Origin: Coleophoma eucalyptorum
Taxonomy: Eukaryota; Ascomycota; Leotiomycetes; Helotiales; Dermateaceae
Reading direction: 5' to 3'
Length of the DNA: 64,000 nucleotides
Assembly (NCBI GenBank): GCA_026120035.1
Contig: JALRME010000016.1
Location: forward strand, 682,001-746,000
In this document: piece by piece, positions 1 through 12,642 of the stretch
How the letters are laid out: each line of letters opens with the position of its first letter
How positions within the stretch are numbered: position 1 is the first letter of the stretch
Translations under genes and position numbers: made by a program
The notes under the pieces: generated by a model
Databases searched by the model: none
What the model was told of the DNA's origin: nothing
Seen by the model: only the letters and a program-made list of their open reading frames with translations

Positions 1-3000
1 GATGAACAGCTGCATCCATTTGAGAGAAGAGCCAGTCATGAGGTGCCGATCTGATTTGATGAATCTCGGGGGGAAGAGGTGCTTCAAGTTCGTTTGCATC
101 CTTCTTATCAAGACGGTCTGACCATCCTTTGGATAGGATACAACGTACATCTGCCTTCAAGACAGATTTGATGATGGTGTTCGTAAGTGCAGCTGAATCT
201 GAGACGACGATAGAGCCAAATCCGATATAGACCAATTTTTTCTTGTCTTCACGAGCTTTCGCGATGAAGTCTGTTAACTCTCGAGGCGGTGACCAATTGG
301 TGCCTTCATCAAGGAACCAGTAGCCCGTCACACGAATCCAGTCGCTATAATCGAGGGGAGGTATGACTACTGAGGGGCTGAAACTGTATAGGAATGGCAC
401 TTTGTTTGGCTGCATCTTCTCTAAATTTGTTGCTTGCAGGCTGAGCTCTTTCTTTCTCCACCGGTTGATTTGTCCAGCCGTGCCCTTCCAAAACACATTG
501 TCGAACATGACATAAGTGATGTAGTTGTACGCACCACCCATCTTATGTTCAGGAACCGCAAACGCATGTGGATATGCTCGAGTACGCGTCCAAGGCATAG
601 AAAAGGCACGGAAGTATGGTATACTGAGGGCCTCAGCAATATGTATACCAGCCATAGCACTCGGACTTTCGATCAAAATATCAGTGTCCTGGCAAGCTAT
701 CCACGAAGAGGATAACAAGCCATCAATCCAGCCTCTAAACTTGCTGGATGCTTCCTTGAGAAAGGAGTAAGTGAACATGCCGTTCTCGATACAAATTCGC
801 ATCAACTCGGTTGGGTCTCCTTCGACAGGAGCAAAATCTATGCCGTGGCCCTCAACCCAGTCTTTGAACTCACTATGAGTAGCAATCTTTGGTTTGTGGC
901 CCTCCGCAATGAGACCTTTGCACAAGGCAATATATGGTTGTACATCGCCCCGCGATCCAATCGTCAAACAAGTGATGCGCAATGATTCGGCAGGCTTGAA
1001 GTTCAATATTGATGCTCGTGGGTCATCAAAGAGTATTGCCGGTGATTCATGCCTAGAACTGTCGACAGATTTAGGCATCTTAATATCATGATCTCCATGC
1101 CCATCGCCTCTAGCTTCTTGGAGCGCTTTGTGTTCAGCACTTGCGTTCTCGGCCCTTTCCTTCTCTTCTGTAGAGAGTAAGCCCGATTCCTGAAGGAATC
1201 TTGCTGTCTCTAAATTTTGAAGCAATGTGATTGCGCAGTCATCGCGCAACTCAGTCTTATTGAACTCGAAGAACAGCTCTTCGTGGCCTTTGATGATGAC
1301 CACTAGGCCAGAATACCCAAAGCGAAAGCCCTTCTCTTTCTCTGCATTTAGGATATCCTTCAGTGGCAGAATGAGTTTAGTTCTCGTGCCCGGTAGAAGG
1401 CTACGGAAGCAGAATGATCGATCACTAATATACACCTTTCCATAGAGTGGTAGAACACGTGTAAGGTATCCGAAGTATGATGCTTGTAACTTCTCTGATT
1501 CTGGAAGGGCGAAGTGCTCTCGGAAGCGGTCTCCAGACATCATGTTTTCGTCGTCATCCATACCCTCATCGTCTGTTCCTGGACCTTGTTGTTCATCATA
1601 ATGTTTCTTGCCTCCCTTCCACATCCCAGCAACTTTCTCTGCATATCCCATGGACTCTGTGGCAAGTAAAGTGCTCATGCGCTTCGAGTGTTTGTTCAGG
1701 TAGCCCGCGAAGCCCGCTGCTCGTTGCAGTGGATATGACCCAGCTTTCACCAGGCTTTGCAGGGTGGGAACACTACCAGAGGGATCGACAGAGCCCGCGT
1801 TGGAGTCAGCTACAGAGCCTGTAGTAGCAGCGTGATGTGGTGATTGCAAGGGTTCCTTGTTGTCGACTGCTGTTCGTGTGGATGCAGGACCAGCCTCAGC
1901 ATTCCGAGAAGGGTCTGTCTCTTGACGCCGGGCTGCTGATGGTGAGCGTTGGATTGTTGGCGACAGAAAGACATCACTACCGCGCAAAATCTGGCTTGCT
2001 GATGCCTGGGTTTCATCGCTACCTGATTGGAACGCTGCAGACGAGCCAGGCTCTTCCATGGAATGCACGAAGGAGTCAGAGGACCCTTGCTTTTCCGATG
2101 CTCGTATTTCCCTGGGGTCGTTTCGACTTAGACTACGTCGGCTAGTACTCAGGCTCCGCATGGCTGGCTCTACTTTGTGCTTTCTGCCCAAGTCCATGCT
2201 TCGGCGGCCAAACTTATTAAGCTCAAGGCTTTGTCTATAATCTGAACTCCCTCTGCTCAGGTCAGTGCTTGCTCGAGGGCTTCGACTGCCAATGACAGGT
2301 GATAAAAGAGGGGATAATGTAGATCCAACATTGTCAGCCAATGGTGGAATATTTGTCGTGATCGGAGGTGGCATTGATGGCTTCTCTCTAGCCGATTGTA
2401 CGGAAGATCCTAGTTTAGGGCTATGAGTGCCGTCTTGTGCAGGTGTAAGGACCAAGAGATCTTCTGGTATCTTTTGTGCTGTTGTGTCCTCAACTAAAAT
2501 CTTCAATACATTCAGAGCTTCTTTGCCGAAGCTAAAGAACGAGAAAAAGTACTAAATCAGGTTGTCAGTAACAGCAAATCCCCGGCGTATTTTTCACATA
2601 CCTCATCAATTGCATAGGTCTCATCATTGTCGATGACACGAACCTTGCATGTATCAGCGAAATCAATAATCTGGCTGTCCTCGATATCAATGATGTTCTC
2701 GATAGGCAGGGAAATCTTGACGCTGTCCCCATCATTATGCGAGCGAAATATGATCTTCTGCAATGCCTTCACCCATTCCTTTGCACTAGGTGTGCTGTCC
2801 GCTTTAAAGTGATACTTGCGTTGATGCGTGGTAACTGTGAAGTGCGATGCGTCTTTGCCCTTCTCCTTGTCGGCAACGTTGGCAGATATACCATATCTGA
2901 GATCGATATTCCCACTAGGAAAGTACAAATCTGAAGGGTCGGTGTAATACGACAATACATCGCCCTTCAGACGAAACCAGTATCGACTGTACTTAGGGTT

Positions 3001-4072
3001 CCGTCGTCCTGACTTCGCTAGGTATCCAGACTTTACTACTTGGTTCTAAAAAAAAATGTCAGATGATTTATAGCAAGAGCTAGACGGTACTTACAGATTT
3101 CTTCGGCAGATACGCATAGAAGCAGATGTGTTTTGTTGTGATATACATATAGCCTTGAAGGAGCACGCTCTTCAGTAGCCAGCATGGATATTCTGTTTCT
3201 GTCAGCTCTGCATTTAGAGAGTGCGTTACAAACAGACCTTCAATCACATCCTCTGCAGTTTCGAATTTGAATATCTCCTTTAGCCTCTTCGCTAAGCTGC
3301 TCGACCCAGTCTCTTCAGAATCACTTGTGCCGGTACCATCTGTGGATGTTCGGGGAAGCTCAAAGCTTGGCCTCATAGACAATTCAGCTCTTGCCTCAAG
3401 CATTTGGCTCATAATGGGTGCATGACGAGAGTGTGATCGGCTGAGTTGCGGCGATGGAGAGTCGGGCTGTGCAGGTTCAGTTAGGGATGTTGGATCCGGC
3501 GAGGACTCGAGTTTCGATGACGGTCCCGATTTTGTTCTAGATCCCAGGCGTGGTATCGATCGCATAAGTTTGCTCTCTGAGAACTTCCTCCGATGCCTTT
3601 CTGACTTTGTGGAGCTCGGTGCCTTCTCATGACGTTGTTTGTTGACTTGCAAATCAGAGGTCGTAGAAGGAGGTTCGTTGGGATCATCGTCATCGTCGCT
3701 GGACTGTTGATCGAATCTAGCATTGAAATCCACCTGAGAACCAGCTGCTGCTATCATGCCAAAGACAGACTGGTTCATGAAAGCGTTGGATCCGACAGCA
3801 GCGGTACAATCGTCATCGGCATCGTCTCCATCTCGAAAGCGCTCAGGAATCTCCATCGTAACCCGATGCCCTTCCTTTCTCCTCTTGGTGAGCTTTCGCG
3901 CAACGCGCTTCTTGAGCTCATCTTCGGGCGGCATCTCGTGGTTGTAGGAAGGATTGTGCTTCGTGCTCCAGAAACACGTTGAGCTCGTAGGACAAGACAA
4001 GGCCGGCAAGACACTACTGACCGGGCTCGCGTGCTGGGTGTTATTGTTATCGGGGCATCGATAAGCGTCCAC
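1..4072 (-). CDS. ATG26: Sterol 3-beta-glucosyltransferase, partial (C terminus beyond the window start)
   Basis: Transfers glucose from UDP-glucose to ergosterol and other sterols at membranes; in some fungi it is needed for pexophagy. Exons 4072-3095, 3045-2602 and 2551 to the window edge stay in frame and give about 1,324 residues. Visible in order: a basic N terminus ([20 protein letters not shown]) typical of filamentous fungal ATG26, a first GRAM segment near residues 265-330, a PH domain around 330-475 ([24 protein letters not shown]), a Ser-rich linker, a second GRAM segment ([18 protein letters not shown]), and the GT1 glycosyltransferase domain beginning [20 protein letters not shown]. 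The frame is still open at base 1, so roughly the last 100-150 residues of the GT domain lie outside. The domain order is diagnostic; the only uncertainty is a further small intron near the edge. Confidence 0.95.
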
Positions 4073-4838
4073 TTGTTTAGGATGGCCTAGCTTGAGTCGG
4101 ACTTTTGCGGAGAATAGCCGATGCCAGTCAAGCTGTCACATGCCACATTATTGTGAGATGGGCGGGAATGAAATGTCTTTCATGCGTCGACGGAGCGTGA
4201 GTCGATGCGAGTGAGGATGCTGGAGGCACCTTACGACTTGGACGAGCTGCATTGGCCTCATTCTCTCACTTCACCTACCTCCCAGTCTACTCCCAGCCTG
4301 CCTACCAGCCGACCTACCTAGCACGCTTTAGCAGCAACGTAATAGGCCTTGAGAGGCTCAGAACCTAATTTTGGTGGATCTTGCACAATTATGACTACTC
4401 GCTTGGCATGAGGCACGTTTTAGCGTCTTCCCGCCATAGGACGTAACTCACAACAGCACCAATCGAAGCCCGTGGTTGATCTTCGTGCCGCTGCCTTGCA
4501 CCCGACCATGCTTCTGCTGCTTCTAGTCACGTCGCATAGCACCTGTCAAGGAAAAGGGACTCCAGAAGACCTGAGCTGCGCGCTGCGAGCTGTGAGTTGC
4601 GCACCGAGATGACTCTTTTGGCTGGGTGGTGGCGATCACCGGCTCTGATGGGCGTCAGAAATGTCAAGGATTAGGTAGATTCCATTATCATCAGTTTGTT
4701 TACCTCCAAAACATCACAACACCTTGCGACCCCACCGCATCCTCACCCTTTCTACTTTGGTAAACACTGTTTTTATCTGAACAACCCATAACCCAATGAA
4801 TACGACGATGTTCTATACCCCAGAACCTCCTACCAAAT
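4073..4838. other. Intergenic: ATG26 upstream region and CMR1 downstream region
   Basis: About 770 bases between two minus-strand genes. It should hold the ATG26 promoter and leader (high-coordinate side of its start) and the 3' flank of CMR1. Short open frames here (for example 4700-4882 minus and 4796-5065 plus) have no domain or splice support. I see no RNA gene. Confidence 0.6.
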
Positions 4839-6453
4839 TTACATCCACAGGCACAGTTTTCCAGAAGCTGTTCCGCCGGCAACCCATGACTTTTGAGGAT
4901 GAAATTGCGCCACAGCTGGCACAGCCGTTATACCGTCACCACCAAGTTGAGCAAGCTGCTCTCCCTCGCTGGTATACACATCCACAAATCTATTCATGTT
5001 ACCGATTACGAATTTCTGGATACCATCATCGGGTCTCTCCTGCCACTGAGGCTTTAAAATTGTGACCCATCGTCCAGTCTGGTTGTTGTGTCTGATGGTG
5101 GCAGTCGGGGCCATTGCATCAGCATCTAGATCCTGGCCAATCTTGAAGTTTTTGGCATCAAGGAAAGAATGAATTTTGATGGTATCGTCATAAGATGCAG
5201 TAGCCACGTGCCCGGCTGGCGACCATGAAGCATGCGATACCGACAAGCGTGATTCGTGCTCTCCCAACAAAGTCGGATGTCGGTCCTCGCCTGTGCCTGT
5301 GATTTTACGTAGGTCCCAGATCTTAAGCATCCGATCAAGTGAGGCAGTTGCGACTAAATGTGGATGCAAGGGATGCAACGAGAACCCACCGATCTTTTTG
5401 TCCGTGAGCTGCCATATTTCAGTGTCAGAAGGAGTTCTGACATCGTGTCGACCAAAGGAACCTTCCAGAGTCGAGAAATATAGTAGGTTTGGATCTGTAG
5501 AGGGGATGGCGATACTAGAGATAGGCAAGTCCGTGTCCTTGTCCTCTGGCGCATACACCTCAACAGCAACTCCCTTCTGCAAGTCGAGTTTTCTGATTGC
5601 AGAGTCATATGAACCTGAGTATATCGAATTGCCATCTGCCGGGAATACGAAAGATGAAATGGTTCGCGAATGAACCTTGAAGGCTGTTATAGCTGGCTCT
5701 GGTATGTCTGCATCCTCTTCATCGTCGTCGTTATCTTCTGCCTTAACCTCTGGAGGTGTTTGAGAAGCATCAAACAAGCCCAAGTTGCCGAGTTTGTCAC
5801 CCGCAAAGATCAATGGCTTTTCCGTTGTTGGATGGAATCCGAGAGCATAAATTCGTTCCGGAGTTAGCTTGATTTCTGTTGAAATACAATTAGTTATATG
5901 CCAAATTCAAGACAGTGCTAGACTTACGATTAGGCTCATAGCCTTCATACAACTGTAGGCCACTCATTTTCTCTCGTAAAGACTTCAGTCCTTCGTCGGT
6001 AGTTTCCTTGATGTCGTCTTCCGAGAAGGTTCTCAGATTTGGCTGCGCACCTCTCATAATCCCAGACAGAAAGTCGTCTCCCTTCGCCCACTTCTTTCCT
6101 TCGACGACAACATCGCTGAAGTTGAGATCGCCACTGACTCGTTGTCTTTTCGCGGCACTATTCAGGGCCGCATACTCTGCCTCAACCTCATTTTTGCGCT
6201 TCAGAGTTTCGCTGTCTGCCTCAATACCCGCAAGTCGAGAACTTGTACGAGTTGGCCGGGGAGCTTCCCTTTTCACTGGAGCAGATCTTTTCCGCGGTGT
6301 CGATGTGCTCTTCGGCTTAGGGGCTGGCTTTGGGATGATCTTCTCTGCTGTGGTTGATAGCTCCTTGAGCATTTTGGCATTCGCAGCCATATTCTCCAAT
6401 CTCTTTCGCTCAAAGGCGCTCATCTCGGGCTTCTCCTTCTTGACTGGAGCCAT
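4839..6453 (-). CDS. CMR1: DNA damage-binding WD-repeat protein CMR1
   Basis: Orthologue of yeast Cmr1 (YDL156W; WDR76 in animals), a nuclear WD40 protein that binds damaged DNA and associates with replication-stress and quality-control foci. Two exons, 6453-5928 and 5875-4839, give 520 residues. The N terminus (MAPVKKEKPEMSAFERKRLE) is a basic, coiled segment; family motifs follow (TRTSSRLAG, then ERIYALGFHPTTEKPLIFAG across the exon 2 start). Several WD repeats are readable: SGSYDSAIRKLDL, ATASLDRMLKIWDLRK, ATASYDDTIKIHSF, GGTASGKLCLWM at the stop. The intron is 52 nt with a GTAAGT donor and a CAG acceptor. A very acidic patch (DNDDDEEDADIPE) interrupts the first blade. Length fits the family. 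Confidence 0.93.
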
Positions 6454-6771
6454 TTTGATGTGAATTACTTTTGGTGAATTGTAGGATTTGGCACGCCAAT
6501 TTATGCAAACTCGAATGTCAATAGTGGTCGAAGTATCATGAAGTCATTCAGTCGCGTCAGATCGCGAAGAAGCGCGACTTGTCGTGACCGCGTAAAGTGA
6601 TGACATGATGGTCCGTGCACAAAACTTTTTTAGCTCCCGGTCGACATCAACAAAGTAATGCTTTCTACTTGGTCTATACCGTTTACAACCATGGATTCGC
6701 AGTCGTCTATTAGCAATTGCTAGCCTCTATTTTTCATTGTTTTATAGATTGTTTATTCTTTTGTTGAAGAT
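6454..6771. other. Divergent promoter region between CMR1 and the MTF2-like gene
   Basis: 318 bases separating two divergently transcribed starts, so it presumably serves both genes. The right half is T-rich (around 6720-6770). No recognised regulatory motif was found. Confidence 0.5.
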
Positions 6772-8334
6772 TTGCGTATCTCCTTCCTGACTATGGCACC
6801 AAAAACTCTCGAAGCTGTACCAGCTGCCATATTGACTGTCTCTACCACCATGATGCCATTCTTGTATCAGACAAGGACGCTTTCCAGCTCGCGGTTCTTG
6901 GGAAGAATTGTTCCTCGTAGAAACGGAGGGGCTAGAATCTCACATTATAGATATCTTCATAGTAATTCACGGCAATCCGAAGAGGAAAAGGGGCCACGAA
7001 TCTCTCGAGTCGCATATTCTCCTCGTGAGCCCTCTCGAGATGAAGCTACCGCACCTGCGCCATCCTACCGGCGGAAGCCTCGTGTAGGCCGGTCGGCCGA
7101 TGGAGGATTTGCAATCAATAGAATCACAACTGCTAGCAGCTATCAAGCCTCAGTACCTTTCGACGCCGATATACCCTTCGATTATCCTGAGAAAGGAGAT
7201 TGGGCCGGATTACAGGACCCGAAGGAGATTGGGGATTTGACTCGCATATCAAGAGAAGAGAGCAAAGCACAAGGAACCACAATTACACCCAGCGAGAGAA
7301 GGGCTTTTCAAAACATATTTACGAACATCATCAACCGCAAGCTTCCAAAGTTCAAGCTTGACCCAGTTCTTCCAGATGACCCGTTATCCGAGCCATTACA
7401 GTCTTCGACCGACAGACTCCATAAGATAATGTCTGGCGTGGCAAAACCACCCCAGCTACCACAGAAGACCAGAGCTGAGATAGAAGCAGCTGTTCAAAAG
7501 TTTCCACCTTCCTTGCGAGAGGCTGCGGCTAAGGCCATGGGGTTGGATGATGCCGTGGAGGAAGTAGAACAAAAGGAGGAAATTGTCGATCCTTTGGACA
7601 GCCTTCGAGAACCAGAACGAGCGAGGGTTGAGGCTCTGATGCGAGGGGCGAAGTCCGACTTTGAGTTATGGGCTATAATGGAGAAAGAAGTCTTCTCGCT
7701 GGTAGACAGGCTGAACCTTCGACAAGCGGAGCTTGAAGAGGTATCGTCGCCTAAGAAATCAAAGAAGAGGGGGAAAAACCTGGAGAAAAAGTCAAAGGTT
7801 AAAAGTGGTGAACTAAAGGAGGCTGTTACTGCTGGCCAGGAAGAACAGAGGTCTGAAAAGGATGAGGAAGAGGAGCGTCAATTGCACCTGCTTGGTCCTC
7901 TCTACCCCTCCTACCTTCTTCTCGGACTGCGTCTTTTGGATCGCGACTTTGCCAAGCCATCTCCCCTCACGCTTTCAGTCCTACCGAAGATCAAGTCTCT
8001 AGGTATCATGTCACATGTTCTTGGAGCTTCGACCGCTCTCTATAATGAGCTTTTACGCATCAGCTCCATCCGATATGACAATTTCTCAGGTGTCATTCAG
8101 CTTCTCGTTGAGATGGAGGCTGCAGGTTTAGACCATGATGCAGAGACGCTACAGATCGTTAATAACATTTGCGAAACTCAAGAAGCGGTCCGCGAGGGCG
8201 AGAAAGGCCGTACATTGCAAGTTCTGTGGACGATGCCAGAATTTGCACCCAAAGAAATCTTGATGTGGCGTGAGAAGATTCAGCGAAATCTATCTGAGAG
8301 CAAGTATCTCGCAAGTCAGACGCCAGATTACTGA
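6772..8334 (+). CDS. Probable mitochondrial MTF2-like (NAM1-type) RNA-processing/translation factor
   Basis: Single-exon gene, 520 residues from the first ATG. An in-frame ATG at 6793 (MAPKTLEAVPA) has a better G at +4 and may be the true start. The N terminus is rich in Arg, Ser and Thr with almost no acidic residues for about 65 positions (TRTLSSSRFLGRIVPRRNGG), as expected for a mitochondrial presequence. The C-terminal third (about 375-500: YPSYLLLGLRLLDRDFAKPS, then SLGIMSHVLGASTALYNELL) resembles the fungal Mtf2-like C-terminal domain, known from yeast Nam1/Mtf2, which acts in mitochondrial transcript maturation and translation. A Lys/Glu-rich charged linker precedes it (about 320-370). 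The family call is from memory of the domain pattern; mitochondrial targeting is inference. Confidence 0.6.
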   Translation: MRISFLTMAPKTLEAVPAAILTVSTTMMPFLYQTRTLSSSRFLGRIVPRRNGGARISHYRYLHSNSRQSEEEKGPRISRVAYSPREPSRDEATAPAPSYRRKPRVGRSADGGFAINRITTASSYQASVPFDADIPFDYPEKGDWAGLQDPKEIGDLTRISREESKAQGTTITPSERRAFQNIFTNIINRKLPKFKLDPVLPDDPLSEPLQSSTDRLHKIMSGVAKPPQLPQKTRAEIEAAVQKFPPSLREAAAKAMGLDDAVEEVEQKEEIVDPLDSLREPERARVEALMRGAKSDFELWAIMEKEVFSLVDRLNLRQAELEEVSSPKKSKKRGKNLEKKSKVKSGELKEAVTAGQEEQRSEKDEEEERQLHLLGPLYPSYLLLGLRLLDRDFAKPSPLTLSVLPKIKSLGIMSHVLGASTALYNELLRISSIRYDNFSGVIQLLVEMEAAGLDHDAETLQIVNNICETQEAVREGEKGRTLQVLWTMPEFAPKEILMWREKIQRNLSESKYLASQTPDY

Positions 8335-8575
8335 TGCTGTACAACACTGTCGAGCCTGTATATATATGTATTTGTAAAACATAACCGAAACTTAATTCCA
8401 ATATTACATACGCCTCTTATTCGTGGTCTCGTTACAGTGCTTCAATGGCCCTCTGATCCGTTTGCCGTTATATAACGCACATTTCCATCCTTCCACTGCA
8501 TTTTGAATTGGTCTGGCCAAGATCTCCTTCCTTGCTGTAATTCATCTCCCTGACACATCGTCTTTACAGCTCTTG

Positions 8576-9097
8576 TTATGAAGCGACAACCAATGCGGCT
8601 GTGCTCCTTTTACTGAATAACGCCATAATACGGCCCCTCCTATGCTCTTCAGGGCTTGAACTTGAAGGCTCGGCATTCCTCAAAGCAGGTCTTATAGGGT
8701 AGATGACTTCTGACGGTTTCCCTGGGAGATCATTATTAGGTCTCTACACAAGCAACTATCCATATTGCTTGCAGCCTGATCTCCAGCTCCCTCCAAAGTA
8801 GGAAGGTGCGCTCAGGACAGCCCGAAAACAATATACGGTTTCCAAAAACAGAAAAGGCCACTTACGAATATTCCCGGCTCCACCAATGCCATAACTCAAC
8901 TTCTTCTCCGGTGAGATTCTCTGACCTATTGATTGCGCGCCTTTACCATTATTCCTTTTGAACTCATGTGTTCGGGTCGATGCAGAAACGGCTCGCGCTT
9001 TTTGTAGTTGTACTTCTCTTCGATCCGTCGCGCTTTTTGGCACCAGGTCCTCGAAAGATGAACTTCGTTGAGTCGAGATTTTGGGCTTCACTGCCAT
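8576..9097 (-). CDS. Small DUF3602-family protein
   Basis: Two exons, 9097-8866 and 8721-8576, joined by a 144-nt intron (GTAAGT donor, CCCAG acceptor), give 125 residues. The core motif SYGIGGAGNIRK is the glycine-rich GxGGAGNI signature of fungal DUF3602 proteins, whose role is unknown. Exon 1 carries KPKISTQRSSSFEDLVPK and a basic middle; exon 2 ends in a Ser-rich and basic tail (SSSSPEEHRRGRIMALFSKR). Reading straight through the donor gives a chance 113-residue frame; splicing instead continues the frame into a plausible tail with a stop. Downstream it converges with the MTF2-like gene, about 240 bases away. The 5' side contains a 13-base homopolymer (9143-9155). Confidence 0.72.
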
Positions 9098-10571
9098 TTT
9101 CGCGTTTTCGCGTGATATCTCTCGGTTCGCTGCTATATTCCCGGGGGGGGGGGGGATAGAGGAAGGGTAGAAGTAATAGAGAAGTAGATTGTGAATTGGT
9201 TGATATAGGTATGGCTCGAAGGAATTTCTGAATAAATACAGCTACTTATTTGTTGCTTTTTTTTATCAATTAAAAAAAAGAATTCAAAGAAGGTCGCGAA
9301 AAGAAGAGAAAGGAACTAGAATGCTGGAAGGTGCGTAAGATCTAGGTTGTATATATCTCTGTATCTCTCTCCAGAATCCAACACCGTAACTCATCTCCGA
9401 TCCCGTCTTGGACTTCCAGATTGGCATGCAAGGACAAGCACAACGTCCCCATCCAATCTCCCCCATCACGTCATGAACCTTGTACACCCCCCCTTCATAC
9501 CGACGACCACAACGTTCTACCTCAAACACATCCAATATGAATGCCAAGGCTTATCTGTGGCTTGGCTTTCCCACTTCATCCTTATCGCACAAAAAATTGC
9601 ATAAACCCGCAAAGAGAAAAGCGGTTGGCAGATGTGTGGTGTGTGTGGTGTGTCGCCTGCCAAGTTTCGGAGGAGGATTAAGGTTGGTTGGATCAAGCTT
9701 TGCGGGGAAAGGTGAGGGGAGCGCCATGTTTGGATGCATTGGGTATGGATTTGCAAGGTGACACGGATGACGGTGTGGCCAGAGGGTTTGGTGGAGACTG
9801 GTCCAGAGTCTGGAGGTCGAGATTGCACATTGAGTGATATTGTGATGGTTGTTATCGACTTGGCCCTCTAAGATCGCATACTTAATTAATATAACAAGAA
9901 CTACGACTTGCTACCTCGTCTTCTCTACCACCTCTCTGCCACGATTGTCTTGATTACTTATGTTTAAGACGTTGAGATGTTCTCATTCTTAATAGTTTTC
10001 TCGAGAAATTATGCGGTTGGTATACTTGACGGAATAGATTGTTCGATGTCCTTTGCCATAGTCTCTAGTGTAATCACTGTTCTAAATCGCTCTGCTTCAA
10101 CGAGGTTGCACAATCCCAGAGGTTCAAAGAAAGCAATCCACCAGCATAAGCAAACCAGGTGCTAGAACTTACAAAGGACCGCCTATCTGATTTGATAACC
10201 AAAATCATTAAGTACGTAAAATGTTATTCTCACCTCAACTACTCACACCCATGCCAGAACGTAGATAATCTTGATATGACTTGAGTGGTCCCCAAATCGT
10301 CTCACTCGCTAAAGGAGGATAGGTAGTCAAAACAACCTCCGTATAACTTAATCCAATATCACACTAGCACTATGAAGGACACCAAACCGTTCGGTGAGTT
10401 TGATGCCAAGACGTGTAAAAGTCTTTTCCCAGTCGACTTGAACGAGAACAAATCCTACACGTGATCTAGAACCGTGCGAGCAAGACACTATCGGCTTCCG
10501 CCGGTCCAAATCCTGCAGATGTCCTACCCTTCTGGCCATCAGTCTTCATGCCATCTTAACCACCGCATCTC
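9098..10571. other. Intergenic, upstream of two divergent genes
   Basis: About 1.5 kb between the DUF3602 start (minus) and a Zn2Cys6 regulator start (plus). It holds a run of 13 G at 9143-9155, A/T-rich tracts near 9250-9290, and several chance open frames on both strands around 9,300-9,830 that show no domain, codon or splice support. No RNA gene recognised. Confidence 0.55.
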
Positions 10572-12642
10572 ATGGATGGACCCCCTCAACTTAAGCGCAA
10601 ACGGGTAGTGACAGCCTGTACAGAGTGCCATCGTCGGAAGCAGAAATGTGACCATGCAAAACCCTGCAGCAACTGTGTTGCACGCAATGTGCGCGAGAAG
10701 TGCATCTACGATGATGGGGAATCGTTTGTTCTGAGCTCGTTTGAACAGCCGGAGCAGCATTCACCTGATTTCGTAACTCAAGCTGGTTATTCCTTAAACT
10801 CTTATAACAACACCTTTGTAGACCTGCAAACATCTCTGCTTCCGCCTCCTCCGCTGCAGCATTCACCGCCGCTTCGTACTGCTGGGACATTAGACAAGTT
10901 CAGGGAAGTGCTGGGTCTACTACCCTCGAAACAGATCACAAGGCAACTCATCGACAACTATTTCGTTGAGGCCAACTGGTATTTTCTGGTACTGGAGCAA
11001 TTCTATTTCAACCAACTCTATGCGACTTGGTCGGAATCCAAGAACAAGGGTCTCGACCACGTGCCGCTAGAGATACAGCATTTCATTCCTCTATTATTCC
11101 AGGTTTTGGCAGTATCTCTACAGTTTTTACCACTTGATCAAACATGTGCCAAGGCTCTCCACCTCGAGAATCTAGAAGCTGCTGATCAACTATCCTTCAA
11201 ATATAGCACAGCTGGAACAGAGTTGATGTCACAATTAGGAAGACACCAATCGAGCGTTGTTGCTGTACAGCATGATTTGATGCGATCTTTGTGGCTGAAG
11301 AACCGCAGTCGAGGAACAGAGTCTTGGTATGCTCTAGGAGATGCTATCAAGTACGGACCCAATCCCCTGCAGCTCCAATATTCGCATATCTGATTGGTTT
11401 GCAGGCAAGCTCAGGATCTAGGACTCCATCTGCAATCCTGTATACCACAGTCGGAATCAAATGACCTTGAGCAGACCTTGAGCAAATTATGGTATGACGA
11501 GTACAAGCGTAGACTTTGGATCACCTTGTTCATTTGGGACAGGTCGGTAAACCCTCTATACATCCATTCCTGAACAAAATTCTGACGGCCAAAGTCATAT
11601 GGCGTTTGTTCTCAGTCGGCCACGAGCCATCAATATCCTCGATTGCACAGTGCGAACACCGCTAGACTGCAACATCCCAGAGCAGCCTAGCAAGATCATA
11701 CCTACTCCTGCTCATGCATCAGATGTGCCATCAACTTACTCAGCACACCTATTTCATTACTTTCTAGCACAGAAGATACACGAAATACTCTCAAAAGGTG
11801 CCAACAAACCGCATTTCGCAGACTATAATCTCATCTTGAACCTACACGATCAAGTCATATCTGAATTACACAGTTTACCCCCGGCGGTTCGACCTGAAAA
11901 TCCTAATACTTCCATGGACTTACAATATCCACGCCTTCTGAAGCAGCGTCAACATATTACCAATGCGGCCCAGTCATTTCTAATCGCACTGCATCGGCCA
12001 CATGCTAAACAACATGAGGCGAGTCGCAAGGCTGCCACGGAAGCTGCATTTTCCTGTCTGAGAGCACAGCAAAAACTTTTTGACCTTGTCAAAGAGCACC
12101 AGTATAGAATTTACAATCTCTCCTTTTATACCATCGATGCAGGGATGTTCTTAGCTGCGATGCTACTGGGGCAAACAACGATAGAACGATCCTTCCTAGA
12201 GAATACCTACTCAGTTCTTTGCGAGGCTATAACAAGACTCGGTTTGATGCAACATAGAAGCGCAATGGCTCGTTCAGGCCGAAAACTTCTGTCGGACAGT
12301 TGCCAGAGGATATGCTTGGTTTATGGGATTGACCACAACACCTTTACCTCGGAATCAGCTTCATACCCACATCGTCCACTTGGCACCATGAACCACTTCA
12401 ATCTCGACCCATCCTTGCCAAGTAAAAATCACGCGACAGAGCATATAGCTGAAGGGATTGCGTCAAATCCATTCACTACGGCTTTTGACGGAGTTATAGG
12501 CTCGACTACCCTAACGGACTCTATGCCCTTGGTTGCTCCTTTCGACATTTCATTTGACTCAGCCCCTTATCTAAATGCTTTCAATGATCTGGATCCTGCT
12601 GAATCTATCAGTGACACGATGTGGAAAGACTTGTTGAGCTGA
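10572..12642 (+). CDS. Zn2Cys6 fungal-specific transcription factor
   Basis: Nuclear zinc-cluster regulator; targets unknown. Three exons, 10572-11350, 11405-11542 and 11595-12642, give 654 residues. The binuclear cluster is at about residues 16-44 (CTECHRRKQKC then CSNC and a final C): spacing C-x2-C-x6-C-x5-C-x2-C-x8-C. Basic residues (KRKRVV) precede it. The middle homology region includes DAIKQAQDLGLHLQ and RRLWITLFIWDRSHMAFVLS, the latter formed by splicing exon 2 to exon 3, which supports the intron calls. The second donor is GTCGGT; the nearby GTAAAC would break the frame. The ending (DTMWKDLLS) is acidic/hydrophobic and could activate transcription. It lies about 700 bases upstream of a same-strand reductase, a possible target. 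Confidence 0.88.

Noticed and set aside
9140..9160. G13 run considered as a G-quadruplex
   Set aside because: A single homopolymer rather than four spaced G tracts; kept only as an unstable homopolymer.
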